In this document: positions 7,604 through 15,714 of the stretch, piece by piece
Position numbering within the stretch: the first letter of the stretch is position 1
Layout of the letters: every line of letters begins with the position of its first letter
NCBI GenBank assembly: GCA_964293155.1
Contig: CAXYYA010000021.1
Coordinates: 1 to 60,423 of the forward strand
Reading direction: 5' to 3'
Origin: JAQVEB01 sp028698105
GTDB taxonomy: Bacteria > Bacteroidota > Bacteroidia > Bacteroidales > Dysgonomonadaceae
Length of the DNA: 60,423 nt
The notes under the pieces: model-generated
What the model was told of the DNA's origin: nothing
The model's input: the letters and a program-made list of their open reading frames with translations, nothing else
Database searches by the model: none
Program-made: the position numbers and the translations under genes

Positions 7604-8461
7604 ATGCAAATGCTAAAAATTGCCATACAAAAAAGCGGACGATTAAGCGAAAAATCGCTTCAATTGCTCAGTGAATGCGGAATAAAAATATCCAACGGCG
7701 ACCGCAAACTAAAGACCGAAGCTAAAAACTTTCCGATGGAAATCCTTTTTCTTCGTGACGACGACATTCCCCAATACGTGGAAAACGGCGTAGCCGACAT
7801 CGGCATTCTGGGACAGAACGAAGTGTGGGAGAAGGAAAAAGATGTGGACGAGATCGAAAAACTCGGTTTCGGCAACTGCCGCCTTTCGCTGGCTGTCCCG
7901 AAAGACGAAAACTATACCAATCTGGACTATTTCAACGGTAAGCGCATCGCCACCAGCTACCCGAAAATCCTCAGAAAATACTTCGGCGTAAAAGGCATTG
8001 ATGTGATCATTGAGGAATTGGGCGGCAGCGTGGAAATCGCCACGGGAATAGGCCTGGCCGATGGCATATTCGATATCGTAAGCACGGGCAGTACACTAAT
8101 AATGAATGGATTAAAGGAAGTTGAAGCGCTAATAAAAAGCGAAGCTGTGCTGATCTCGAATAAAAACCTTTCGGCAGAAAAAAAGGCGTTACTGGAGAAA
8201 TTACTCTTCCGTATTCGTGCCTATAAACGAGGTTTGGGGAGCAAATATATCGTAATGAACGCACCTAACGCGTCCATTCCAAAGATTTGCAGTATTCTTC
8301 CCGGAATGAAATCGCCAAGCATCCTTCCACTCGCGGAAGAAGGCTGGAGCAGCGTTCATTCGGTTGTGCAGGAAGACCAGTTCTGGGACGTGATTGATGC
8401 GTTGAAAGACGTGAACGCGCAAGGAATTCTGGTCATGAATATCGAGAAAATGATATTGTGA
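7604..8461 (+). CDS. hisG: ATP phosphoribosyltransferase, long form
   Basis: 285 residues. Catalyses the first step of histidine synthesis, ATP plus PRPP to phosphoribosyl-ATP. The N-terminal part has IAIQKSGRLSEKS, ENGVADIGILGQNEV and the PRPP-binding segment around GIFDIVSTGSTLIMNG. Residues from about 210 form the C-terminal ACT-like regulatory domain (HisG_C) found in the long form, so the enzyme should be hexameric, independent of HisZ and inhibited by histidine. No hisZ is in the operon, which agrees. A second ATG two codons later (7610) could also be the start. First structural gene behind the attenuator. Confidence 0.95.
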   Translation: MQMLKIAIQKSGRLSEKSLQLLSECGIKISNGDRKLKTEAKNFPMEILFLRDDDIPQYVENGVADIGILGQNEVWEKEKDVDEIEKLGFGNCRLSLAVPKDENYTNLDYFNGKRIATSYPKILRKYFGVKGIDVIIEELGGSVEIATGIGLADGIFDIVSTGSTLIMNGLKEVEALIKSEAVLISNKNLSAEKKALLEKLLFRIRAYKRGLGSKYIVMNAPNASIPKICSILPGMKSPSILPLAEEGWSSVHSVVQEDQFWDVIDALKDVNAQGILVMNIEKMIL

Positions 8462-8510
8462 ATAATGCAAAAATGAATCAAAAACCAATCCTTTACATCA
8501 AAGATGATGT

Positions 8511-8535
8511 CCCCTCCGTTGGAGGGGATTGAGGG
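8511..8535. repeat. GC-rich palindromic intergenic repeat (hisG-hisD spacer)
   Basis: CCCCTCC (8511-8517) and GGAGGGG (8521-8527) form a perfect inverted repeat with a 3-nt loop, followed by a second GAGGGGAGG. The same type of element, CTCCCCC plus GGGGGGAG, occurs inside the 5' end of hisF at 14100-14116. Such GGAGGGG palindromes are widespread non-coding repeats in Bacteroidota genomes. Confidence 0.6.
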
Positions 8536-8559
8536 GAGGTCAAACCCGCAACGCTAAAT

Positions 8560-9852
8560 ATGAAAACAATCAATAACCCATCGCCCGATAAATGGCAAAA
8601 ACTGGCCGAACGGCCAATGATCCGTCAGGCCAAGCTGATGAAAACGGTGGAATCCATTTTCTACGAAATCAATAAAAAAGGCGATAAAGCGGTACTCAAA
8701 TATAGTCAAAAATTCGATTTTCCGGAGCAAACGTCGCTGCTTGTTTCGCAGGAAGCTATCGAACAATCGGCTGACGCCGTTTCCGATGAACTGAAACAGG
8801 CCATTGAACTGGCACGACAAAACATCGAAACCTTCCATCTTTCACAACAGGAAGAAATCCGAAAAGTAGAAACCTCTCCGGGCGTTACCTGCTGGCGCGA
8901 AGCGCGCCCCATTGAGCGGGTGGGCATTTACGTTCCCGGCGGCTCCGCCCCACTCTTTTCTACCGTGCTCATGCTTGCCGTTCCGGCAAAAATAGCGGGA
9001 TGTAAAGAAATTGTGCTGTGCACTCCACCCAATAAAAAAGGCGGGATACATCCCGCTATTTTGTACACGGCGCAATTGACCGGCATAACAAAAATAGTTG
9101 CCGCAGGCGGCATTCAGGCGATCGGGGCAATGACGTTCGGAACGAAAAGCATACCGAAAACCGATAAAATTTTCGGTCCCGGCAACCAGTACGTCATGGC
9201 TGCCAAACGACTGGCGCAGTTTTACGGTACGGCCATTGATATGCCGGCCGGCCCAAGCGAAGTGCTTGTGATCACCGATGTAACCTGTAATCCCGCGTTC
9301 GTGGCCGCCGATTTGCTGTCGCAAGCCGAACACGGGCCGGACAGTCAGGTTATTCTGCTATCAGATAACAAACAGGTAATCAAAGATGTAAACAAGGAAA
9401 TAGATGTACAACTACCGAACCTGCCTCGCAAAGATATTGCAGCGCAAGCGCTCAAAAACAGCAAAGCCATTTTGTTTAAGTCGCTCGACGAATGTATGGA
9501 TTTCAGCAACGGTTATGCGCCCGAACATCTGGTTCTTGCCGTCGAAAATCCGGTACTCGCGAGCCGAAACGTGGTGAATGCCGGATCGGTTTTTCTCGGA
9601 AATTACAGCTGCGAAAGCGTCGGCGATTACGCCAGCGGAACCAATCACACGCTGCCAACAAGCGCTTATGCGAAAGCATACAGCGGCGTATCGCTCGATA
9701 GTTTCGTAAAAAAGATCACCTTTCAGCAAGTGTCAGCAGAAGGCATTATGAACATTGGAAAAGCAATTGAAATTATGGCGGAAGCCGAAGGATTATTTGC
9801 ACACAAAAATGCCGTAACGCTGCGCCGTAATTCGCTTCGCGATATTCAATAG
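8560..9852 (+). CDS. hisD: histidinol dehydrogenase
   Basis: 430 residues, the standard length. Oxidises L-histidinol to L-histidine in two NAD-dependent steps, the last reactions of the pathway. Recognisable segments: RVGIYVPGGSAPLFSTVLM, KIFGPGNQYVMAAKR, the zinc-site region QAEHGPDSQV, YAPEHLVLAVENP and the C-terminal GTNHTLPTSAYAKAYSGVS. It follows hisG after a 98-bp spacer holding a GC-rich palindrome and is followed by a copy of the dispersed repeat. No defects are seen. Confidence 0.95.
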   Translation: MKTINNPSPDKWQKLAERPMIRQAKLMKTVESIFYEINKKGDKAVLKYSQKFDFPEQTSLLVSQEAIEQSADAVSDELKQAIELARQNIETFHLSQQEEIRKVETSPGVTCWREARPIERVGIYVPGGSAPLFSTVLMLAVPAKIAGCKEIVLCTPPNKKGGIHPAILYTAQLTGITKIVAAGGIQAIGAMTFGTKSIPKTDKIFGPGNQYVMAAKRLAQFYGTAIDMPAGPSEVLVITDVTCNPAFVAADLLSQAEHGPDSQVILLSDNKQVIKDVNKEIDVQLPNLPRKDIAAQALKNSKAILFKSLDECMDFSNGYAPEHLVLAVENPVLASRNVVNAGSVFLGNYSCESVGDYASGTNHTLPTSAYAKAYSGVSLDSFVKKITFQQVSAEGIMNIGKAIEIMAEAEGLFAHKNAVTLRRNSLRDIQ

Positions 9853-9940
9853 GAATTGGTCGTGTGGTTGAAATAATTAAACAACAACCGAATATCCACT
9901 GAATTACAACCGAATTACAATAAATTACAATTGAATAAAT
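9853..9940 (+). repeat. dispersed intergenic repeat, copy b
   Basis: The hisD-hisC spacer consists of GGTCGTGTGGTTGAAATAAT followed by CAACCGAATATCCACTGAATT-type words and repeated AATTACAA. It is closest to copy d at 13140-13289, which lies in the opposite orientation. It starts right after the hisD stop and ends at the hisC start codon. Confidence 0.7.
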
Positions 9941-10975
9941 ATGAAAACAATTGATTTAGAGAAACTTGTCCGTCCGAATATTCTGGCATTAAAACCCTAT
10001 TCCAGCGCACGCGACGAGTTTTCAGGCGCCGAAGGCGTTTTTCTCGATGCCAACGAAAATCCGTACGGCACACTCAACCGCTACCCCGATCCGCACCAAA
10101 AAGACCTCAAAGCAGCACTGGCCGAAATCAAACACGTTCCTGCGGAACAAATTTTTATCGGCAACGGCAGCGACGAGATCATTGACCTCATCTACCGCGT
10201 GTTCGCCGAACCCGGTCGGGATAGCGTCATCGTTTGCCCGCCCACCTACGGCATGTACGAAGTTTCTGCGAACATCAACAACGTAAACGTCATAAAAATA
10301 CCGCTGACGGACGATTTTCAACTGAACATCAACGAGATACTCCACAAAACGACAACCGATCCTTCTGTGAAACTGATTTTCGTTTGTTCGCCCAACAATC
10401 CTACCGGAAACCGGTTGAAGGATGTGAAGGTGCTGGTGGAAAATTTCAACGGTATCGTGGTACTCGATGAGGCCTACATTGACTTTCGCGCCGACCGCAC
10501 CTACCTGCCGAAGATACAGAAGTACCCCAATCTCATCGTGATGCAGACCTTCAGCAAGGCTTGGGCGCTGGCAAGCGCACGCGTTGGCGTCGCCTACGCG
10601 AATGCCGGAATTGTCGCGTTGATGGACAAGGTAAAACCGCCGTACAACGTAAGCAAACTTAATCAGGAAGCGGCGCTCAAGGCGCTTTCCCTGCGGCACG
10701 AAGAATCAACTCGGGTTAGCAAGATATTGAACGAACGTGAATTTCTGATCGAAAAATTGGAAGAACTTCCGCTTGTGAAGAAAATTTATCCGTCGGATGC
10801 CAATTTTTTGCTGGTCGAAGTTTCCGATGCCGATCACATTTATAATCATTTGGTTAATAAGAAAATCATTGTCCGAAACCGGCACTCACAAGTTGAAAAC
10901 TGCATCCGCATAACCGTCGGCACATCAAACGAAAACCGATTGCTCCTGAGCGAATTAAAAAATTTATCATTGTGA
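9941..10975 (+). CDS. hisC: histidinol-phosphate aminotransferase
   Basis: 344 residues; PLP-dependent fold-type I enzyme that transfers the amino group of glutamate to imidazole acetol phosphate. Motifs in order: LDANENPYG, IGNGSDEIIDL, VCSPNNPTGN, VVLDEAYIDF, and the PLP-binding Lys206 in TFSKAWALASARVG. A C-terminal RNRHSQVENCIRITVGT matches the substrate phosphate region of HisC. Start ATG at 9941 comes immediately after the dispersed repeat. About 350 bp of repeat-rich non-coding DNA follows before hisB, the longest gap in the operon. Confidence 0.95.
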   Translation: MKTIDLEKLVRPNILALKPYSSARDEFSGAEGVFLDANENPYGTLNRYPDPHQKDLKAALAEIKHVPAEQIFIGNGSDEIIDLIYRVFAEPGRDSVIVCPPTYGMYEVSANINNVNVIKIPLTDDFQLNINEILHKTTTDPSVKLIFVCSPNNPTGNRLKDVKVLVENFNGIVVLDEAYIDFRADRTYLPKIQKYPNLIVMQTFSKAWALASARVGVAYANAGIVALMDKVKPPYNVSKLNQEAALKALSLRHEESTRVSKILNEREFLIEKLEELPLVKKIYPSDANFLLVEVSDADHIYNHLVNKKIIVRNRHSQVENCIRITVGTSNENRLLLSELKNLSL

Positions 10976-10994
10976 TGGCAAATACTTTCTAATA

Positions 10995-11210
10995 TGATTA
11001 TCCGCAATTGTTCCTAAACGACACGAAGTGGCATAAGCATATAGCATAGGGTAACGCCCTATGTAAGGGTGTAAGCTCCAAACGGAAGCTCTGAAAGAGC
11101 GAAAGCGGATATTTCTTACGCGCTTTCAGCGCTTAGGATTGGTATGCCGCCCGATTCGTAGGGCGTTGCCCCACGCTATTGTATTGAAGGCTTTCAGCCT
11201 ATGGATTATG
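10995..11210. repeat. MITE-like element, left end plus hairpin-rich body (hisC-hisB gap)
   Basis: TGATTATCCGCAATTGTTCC at 10995-11014, continuing CTAAACG to 11020, is the same terminal sequence that bounds the element at 58911-59228. The body is a chain of small hairpins: GTAACGCCCTATG-type, GCTCTGAAAGAGC, GCGCTTTCAGCGC, GTAGGGCGTTGCCC and GGCTTTCAGCC. I find no matching right terminal repeat before hisB, so this copy looks truncated or has a different right end. The gap from 10976 to 11325 holds no gene. Confidence 0.6.
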
Positions 11211-11325
11211 ACAAATCGAACAAAGATTTCCTTTTGTCGCGTGCACACAAATTTGAAGTTGAATATAACAATGAATATAATCCCGATGGGATTACATTAC
11301 AGCTTGAGAATTGAAAATCAGTAAT

Positions 11326-12414
11326 ATGAAAAAAATACTCTTTATAGATCGCGATGGCACGTTGATTTTGGAGCCGAAAGACGAACAAATTGACAGCTTC
11401 GCAAAACTGGAATTCTATCCACAAGTCTTTCAATACCTTTCGCGAATAGCGAAAGAACTGGAATATGAGCTGGTTATGGTTACCAACCAGGATGGCTTGG
11501 GAACGGATTCCTATCCCGAAGAAACGTTCTGGCCGGTACACAATTTCATCTTGAAAGCATTCGAAAACGAGGGCGTGAAATTCAGCGAAATCCTGATTGA
11601 CCGTTCCTTTCCGCAGGAAAACCTACCGACCCGTAAACCCGGAACCTCTATGCTAACGCATTACCTTAAAGGCAGTTACGATATGGAACATTCCTACGTG
11701 ATCGGCGACAGGAAAACGGATGTTCAGCTTGCCAAAAACCTGGGATGCAAAGCGGTTTATCTGAATGTTGATAAAGCGGAAGATGCCGATTTGTGTACAT
11801 CGGGTTGGGCTGAGATCTACACGTTTCTGAAATCGCAGCCCAGAAAAGGAACCGTTGAACGCAAAACCTCGGAAACCGATATTTTCGTGGAAGTGAATCT
11901 CGACGGAACGGGTAAAAGCGCCGTTTCCACCGGATTGGGATTTTTCGACCACATGCTGGAACAGATCGCCGGTCACGGAAATTTAGACTTAACCATTCGC
12001 GTAAACGGCGATTTGCATATTGATGAGCATCATACCATCGAAGATGTGGGCATCGCGTTAGGAGAAGCGTTTACTCAGTCGCTGGGAAAGAAAAAAGGCA
12101 TCGAACGCTACGGCTTTCTGCTGCCGATGGACGATTGCCTGGCACAAGTAGCACTTGATTTCGGCGGCCGCACGTGGCTGGTGTGGAATGTGGATTTCAA
12201 ACGCGAAAAAATTGGCGATGTGCCCACGGAAATGTTCGTGCATTTCTTTAAATCATTCTCCGATAACGCCAAGTGCAACCTCAACATTAAAGCCGAAGGT
12301 GAAAACGAACACCACAAAATCGAAGCGATTTTCAAGGCGTTTGCCAAGGCAATAAAAATGGCGGTGAAACGCAATGAAAATCAGGGAATTCCGAGTACGA
12401 AAGGGGTGTTATAA
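11326..12414 (+). CDS. hisB: bifunctional histidinol-phosphatase / imidazoleglycerol-phosphate dehydratase
   Basis: 362 residues from the ATG at 11326; an upstream in-frame TTG at 11311 is less likely. The N-terminal 165 residues are a HAD phosphatase with the nucleophile motif IDRDGT and a later VIGDRKTDVQLA. From about residue 170 a dehydratase domain follows, with FFDHMLEQIAGHG, HIDEHHTIEDVGIALGEA and ENEHHKIEAIFKAFAKA, the His/Glu clusters that bind manganese. It therefore carries out steps six and eight of the pathway. The fused form is known from enterobacteria and Bacteroidota. The dispersed repeat copy c lies directly downstream. Confidence 0.95.
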   Translation: MKKILFIDRDGTLILEPKDEQIDSFAKLEFYPQVFQYLSRIAKELEYELVMVTNQDGLGTDSYPEETFWPVHNFILKAFENEGVKFSEILIDRSFPQENLPTRKPGTSMLTHYLKGSYDMEHSYVIGDRKTDVQLAKNLGCKAVYLNVDKAEDADLCTSGWAEIYTFLKSQPRKGTVERKTSETDIFVEVNLDGTGKSAVSTGLGFFDHMLEQIAGHGNLDLTIRVNGDLHIDEHHTIEDVGIALGEAFTQSLGKKKGIERYGFLLPMDDCLAQVALDFGGRTWLVWNVDFKREKIGDVPTEMFVHFFKSFSDNAKCNLNIKAEGENEHHKIEAIFKAFAKAIKMAVKRNENQGIPSTKGVL

Positions 12415-12550
12415 ACGTTATTCAATGGTAATTCAATAGATATTCGGTTGTAATTTGTTGTAGCGGGAATATTTTCAGCCACACAACGAATAACTCGAAC
12501 GAAGTGAGTAAATTACAACTGAATAACACGAAGTGAATATCAACAAAACA
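12415..12550 (-). repeat. dispersed intergenic repeat, copy c
   Basis: It fills the hisB-hisH spacer. Read on the minus strand, 12540 to 12430 matches 1186-1281 (copy a) nearly base for base, including the CTTCGTGTTATTCAGT word, the GTTGTGTGGCTGAAAATATT centre and ACAACAAATTACAACCGAA. The two copies are thus inverted relative to each other about 11 kb apart. Confidence 0.75.
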
Positions 12551-13132
12551 ATGATTGCAATTATAAAATACAACGCAGGCAACATCACATCGGTAAAAAA
12601 CGCGGTGGAACGATTGGGATTCGAGTGCATCATAACCGACAATCCCGACGAAATTCGTTGTGCCGACAAGGTTATATTTCCCGGTGTGGGTGAAGCAAGT
12701 TCAGCAATGAATTATCTGAATAAAAACGGATTATCAGAAATAATCAAATCGTTACTTCAACCAACATTGGGGATATGTTTAGGTTTGCAATTGCTCTGCA
12801 AACACTCTGAAGAAGGGAATACGGACTGCCTCGGAATATTCGACGCGAACGTGAAACGGTTTCCACCAAAAGACATTATTCCGCATATCGGATGGAATAA
12901 TTTATCGGATGTGCAATCTCCGCTTTTCAACGATTTCGGAACAGACGATACGGTTTATTTCGTCCACGGCTACTACGCCGAAATTTGCCCGCAAACCATC
13001 GCCCAATGCGATTATATTTTGCCGTTCAGCGCCGCCATGCAAAAAGATAATTTCTTCGCCACGCAATTCCATCCCGAAAAATCGGGCAGCGTGGGCGAAC
13101 GGATACTAATGAATTTTTTACAAACCGTCTGA
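12551..13132 (+). CDS. hisH: imidazole glycerol phosphate synthase, glutamine amidotransferase subunit
   Basis: 193 residues from the ATG at 12551; an in-frame GTG at 12533 lies in the repeat. Class I glutamine amidotransferase that feeds ammonia to HisF. The catalytic triad is visible: C76 in LGICLGLQLL, and the His and Glu of TQFHPEKSG near the C-terminus. The N-terminal YNAGNITSVKNA and the FVHGYYA loop are also typical. HisH and HisF are encoded in the same operon with hisA between them. Confidence 0.95.
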   Translation: MIAIIKYNAGNITSVKNAVERLGFECIITDNPDEIRCADKVIFPGVGEASSAMNYLNKNGLSEIIKSLLQPTLGICLGLQLLCKHSEEGNTDCLGIFDANVKRFPPKDIIPHIGWNNLSDVQSPLFNDFGTDDTVYFVHGYYAEICPQTIAQCDYILPFSAAMQKDNFFATQFHPEKSGSVGERILMNFLQTV

Positions 13133-13139
13133 CCGGCAA

Positions 13140-13289
13140 CCGATTTGACGGATAGATAATTAACTGATATTCAATAGATATTCGATAGTAATTCAATCGT
13201 AATTCAGTTGTTAGTTAAATATTTCAACTACACGACCAATTACTATTGAATAACGCGAAGCGAATTACAACCGAATTACAACTGATTTT
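13140..13289 (-). repeat. dispersed intergenic repeat, copy d
   Basis: It fills the hisH-hisA spacer. Its minus strand reads TTGGTCGTGTAGTTGAAATA, matching copy b (TTGGTCGTGTGGTTGAAATA) at 9856-9875. Flanks carry the shared words AATTCAATAGATATTCG-like on the left and GAATTACAACCGAATTACAA on the right, so the ends are complementary and could pair. Confidence 0.72.
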
Positions 13290-14018
13290 ATGAGAATCAT
13301 CCCCGCCATAGACATCATCGACGGAAAGTGCGTGCGCCTGACCAAAGGCGATTACGACACGCAAAAAACGTACAACGAAAATCCGTTGGAAGTCGCGAAA
13401 GAATTTGAAGCGAACGGCATCCGATTCCTCCATCTGGTGGATTTGGACGGCGCACGCTCCAAACACATCGTCAATCACAAAATATTGCGGGAGATCGCCT
13501 CAAAAACGAGTTTAACGGTCGATTTCGGCGGCGGGATCAAATCGGACGACGATGTGCGCATCGCTCTCGAGAACGGAGCTGCGCAAATAACGGGTGGAAG
13601 CATTGCCGTGCAACACCCCGAAACATTTTTGAAATGGCTCTCAACCTACGGTTCCGATAAAATCATCCTCGGCGCGGACAGCCACAATCGCCGCATCGCC
13701 ACGTACGGCTGGCAAGAACAATCGGAGCTCGATGTGGTGAATTTTATCGTGGATTACGAGAAAAAAGGCGTGCAGTACGTTATCTGCACCGATATTGCGA
13801 AAGACGGCATGTTGCAAGGCACTTCTGACGAACTTTACACGGAGATTTTGCAGAAAACGAACGTAAAACTTATCGCGAGCGGGGGTGTTTCCTCAATAAA
13901 CGATTTACTCACTTTGCAGCAAATCGGCTGCGAAGGCGCCATTATCGGGAAAGCGATCTATGAGAAAAGGATAAAATTAAACGAGTTACGCCAATTAATG
14001 GATAGCGCCTTCGGTTGA
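13290..14018 (+). CDS. hisA: ProFAR isomerase
   Basis: 242 residues; phosphoribosylformimino-5-aminoimidazole carboxamide ribotide isomerase, a TIM barrel that opens the ribose of ProFAR by an Amadori rearrangement. Paired phosphate-binding and catalytic motifs are present: IPAIDIIDGKCVRLTKGDY with Asp8, VDFGGGIKSDDDV, ICTDIAKDGMLQG with the second catalytic Asp, and ASGGVSSINDL. Length is normal. It sits between hisH and hisF as in many Bacteroidota. The start ATG at 13290 follows the repeat by a few bases. Confidence 0.95.
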   Translation: MRIIPAIDIIDGKCVRLTKGDYDTQKTYNENPLEVAKEFEANGIRFLHLVDLDGARSKHIVNHKILREIASKTSLTVDFGGGIKSDDDVRIALENGAAQITGGSIAVQHPETFLKWLSTYGSDKIILGADSHNRRIATYGWQEQSELDVVNFIVDYEKKGVQYVICTDIAKDGMLQGTSDELYTEILQKTNVKLIASGGVSSINDLLTLQQIGCEGAIIGKAIYEKRIKLNELRQLMDSAFG

Positions 14019-14057
14019 CAGGCACTTCGCGCGATATTCATTATAAAACACTAAAGA

Positions 14058-14879
14058 ATGGAAAATCAACAAGATAAAATGAAAACCAGTGACGCCTCAC
14101 TCCCCCTTGGGGGGAGCCGGAGGGGGCTAAAAAAACGAATCATCCCCTGCCTCGACATCAAAGACGGGCGCACCGTAAAAGGCGTTAATTTCGTAGGGCT
14201 TCGCGATGCGGGCGACGCCGTGGAACTCGCCAAACGATACGTGCAGGAAGGCGCGGACGAACTGGTTTTTCTCGATATTACCGCCACTGTGGAAAAGCGT
14301 AAAAACCTGACATCCTTAGTCGAAAAAATTGCCCGTGAGATCAACATTCCGTTTACCGTAGGCGGCGGCATCAATTCGGTGGACGACGCACGGGCAATCA
14401 TCAAAGCGGGCGCCGATAAAGTGAGCATTAACACGGCGGCGGTGGATCATCCGGAACTGATTTCGGAGATCGCGGCAGAGTTCGGCAGCCAATGTGTGGT
14501 GCTGGCTATAGACACCAAATTCGATAACGGCGAATGGATGGTGTATATTCATGGCGGCAGAACCCCTACTCCGCTTCGCGCCGTCGAATGGGCGCGCGAA
14601 GGCGAACGGCGCGGCACGGGTGAAATTCTGCTCACGTCCATGAACAACGACGGCACCAAAAACGGCTTCGCCGTAGATATTACCGATGCCGTTAGCAAAG
14701 CTGTAAATATTCCCGTTATCGCCTCCGGCGGCGCCGGAACGATGCAGCATTTTGCCGATGTTTTCGGGCAAACCAAAGCGAGCGCGGCGCTGGCGGCAAG
14801 CATTTTTCATTTCGGGGAAATTCCCATCCCGCAGTTGAAACAGTTTTTGAAAGAACAAAGTATTCCGGTAAGAATTTAA
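14058..14879 (+). CDS. hisF: imidazole glycerol phosphate synthase, cyclase subunit
   Basis: 273 residues with an unusual N-terminal extension. The conserved protein begins at KKRIIPCLDIKDGRTVKG, normally within residues 2-4, but here the first ATG (14058) adds about 24 residues. Part of that extension (SLPLGGSRRG) is the translation of a GC-rich palindromic repeat at 14100-14125. A second ATG at 14079 would shorten it by seven residues; no start codon is present between the repeat and the conserved domain. The remainder is normal: VFLDITAT, VGGGINSVDDAR, LLTSMNNDGTKNG and ASGGAGTMQHF. The enzyme uses ammonia from HisH to make IGP and AICAR. Confidence 0.93.
   Translation: MENQQDKMKTSDASLPLGGSRRGLKKRIIPCLDIKDGRTVKGVNFVGLRDAGDAVELAKRYVQEGADELVFLDITATVEKRKNLTSLVEKIAREINIPFTVGGGINSVDDARAIIKAGADKVSINTAAVDHPELISEIAAEFGSQCVVLAIDTKFDNGEWMVYIHGGRTPTPLRAVEWAREGERRGTGEILLTSMNNDGTKNGFAVDITDAVSKAVNIPVIASGGAGTMQHFADVFGQTKASAALAASIFHFGEIPIPQLKQFLKEQSIPVRI
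14100..14126. repeat. GC-rich palindromic repeat inside hisF 5' end
   Basis: CTCCCCC (14100-14106) pairs with GGGGGAG within 14109-14116, followed by CCGGAGGGGGC. It is related to the palindrome in the hisG-hisD spacer. In hisF it is read through in frame and codes for part of the N-terminal extension, and the hairpin would sit at the start of translation. Confidence 0.6.
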
Positions 14880-14887
14880 AATCGTAG

Positions 14888-14906
14888 AGACGCATTGAAT
14901 GCGTCT
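14888..14906. repeat. short palindrome between hisF and hisIE
   Basis: AGACGCATT and AATGCGTCT are perfect 9-bp arms around a single G. It lies 9 bp after the hisF stop and 16 bp before the hisIE ATG. It resembles the palindrome before hemW (AGACACAC arms) in placement and in the AGAC/GTCT ends. Confidence 0.55.
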
Positions 14907-14921
14907 GAATTTAGAACGTAT

Positions 14922-15509
14922 ATGAACATAAATTTCGAAAAAAACAACGGATTAATTCCGGTTATCGTGCAAAACGCCAACACACTGCAAGTATTGATGT
15001 TGGGCTATATGAATGCCGACGCGCTCGAAAAAACCCGTGCCGAAGGCAAAGTTACGTTTTTCAGCCGCAGCAAAGGACGGTTGTGGACAAAAGGCGAAAC
15101 ATCGGGGAATTACCTGATCGTGAGCGAAATACTGGAAGATTGCGACAACGATACGCTGCTCATCAAAGCATTTCCGCAAGGGCCGACGTGCCATACCGGC
15201 AGCACATCGTGTTTCCGCGAGGAAACGCCGAAAGGCTTTCTGTATGAATTGGAAAAGGTGATCGAACAGCGCATAACCGAAAATCCCGAAGGGTCGTACA
15301 CGAGCAAACTGTTTAGTCGCGGTGTAAATAAAGTAGCGCAAAAAGTAGGCGAAGAAGCCGTGGAACTCGTTATTGAAGCCAAAGACGACAACCTCGACCT
15401 GTTCAAAAACGAAGCTGCCGACCTGCTTTACCATTTCCTGATCTTACTGAAAACGAAAAACCTGAAATTGCAGGATATTGAAGAAGTGCTGGAAGGAAGG
15501 CATAAGTAG
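14922..15509 (+). CDS. hisIE: bifunctional phosphoribosyl-AMP cyclohydrolase / phosphoribosyl-ATP pyrophosphatase
   Basis: 195 residues from the ATG at 14922 (MNINFEKNNG); an in-frame TTG at 14895 lies in a palindrome and is rejected. The N-terminal HisI half has MLGYMNADALEKT, FFSRSKGRLWTKGE, CDNDTLLI and CHTGSTSCF, whose cysteines bind zinc. From about residue 105 comes the HisE half, with GEEAVELVIEAKD and NEAADLLYHFLILL of the MazG-like all-alpha fold. It carries out steps two and three of the pathway. Last gene of the his operon; no clear terminator follows. Confidence 0.95.
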   Translation: MNINFEKNNGLIPVIVQNANTLQVLMLGYMNADALEKTRAEGKVTFFSRSKGRLWTKGETSGNYLIVSEILEDCDNDTLLIKAFPQGPTCHTGSTSCFREETPKGFLYELEKVIEQRITENPEGSYTSKLFSRGVNKVAQKVGEEAVELVIEAKDDNLDLFKNEAADLLYHFLILLKTKNLKLQDIEEVLEGRHK

Positions 15510-15603
15510 TTTGAAGTTCTGAGTTTGCAGTTTGCAGTGATCAGAAAATAGCGCAAATATTTCTGAAAATGAAGAGAATTTCTTTAATTTGTGGGGGAAT
15601 TGA

Positions 15604-15647
15604 AACATTCATAAACGCTTATTAATTTGGGTGGATTTATGAATGTT
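15604..15647. repeat. inverted repeat upstream of the DUF4365 gene
   Basis: AACATTCATAAA (15604-15615) and TTTATGAATGTT (15636-15647) are perfect 12-bp arms separated by 20 bp. GTTGAGT at 15645-15651 fits the GTTRRRY core of integron recombination sites. It lies about 65 bp before the ATG of the DUF4365 gene. It may be an operator, a terminator for hisIE (no strong T run) or a cassette boundary. Confidence 0.5.
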
Positions 15648-15714
15648 GAGTGTGTAAAATAAGACTTTAGGATTAATTATCGAGGACACAACAACTAACA
15701 TGAAAAAACATTAA

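Noticed and set aside
10976..11325. Missing his gene in the long hisC-hisB gap
   Set aside because: All pathway steps are accounted for and the gap is made of hairpin repeats without a long frame.
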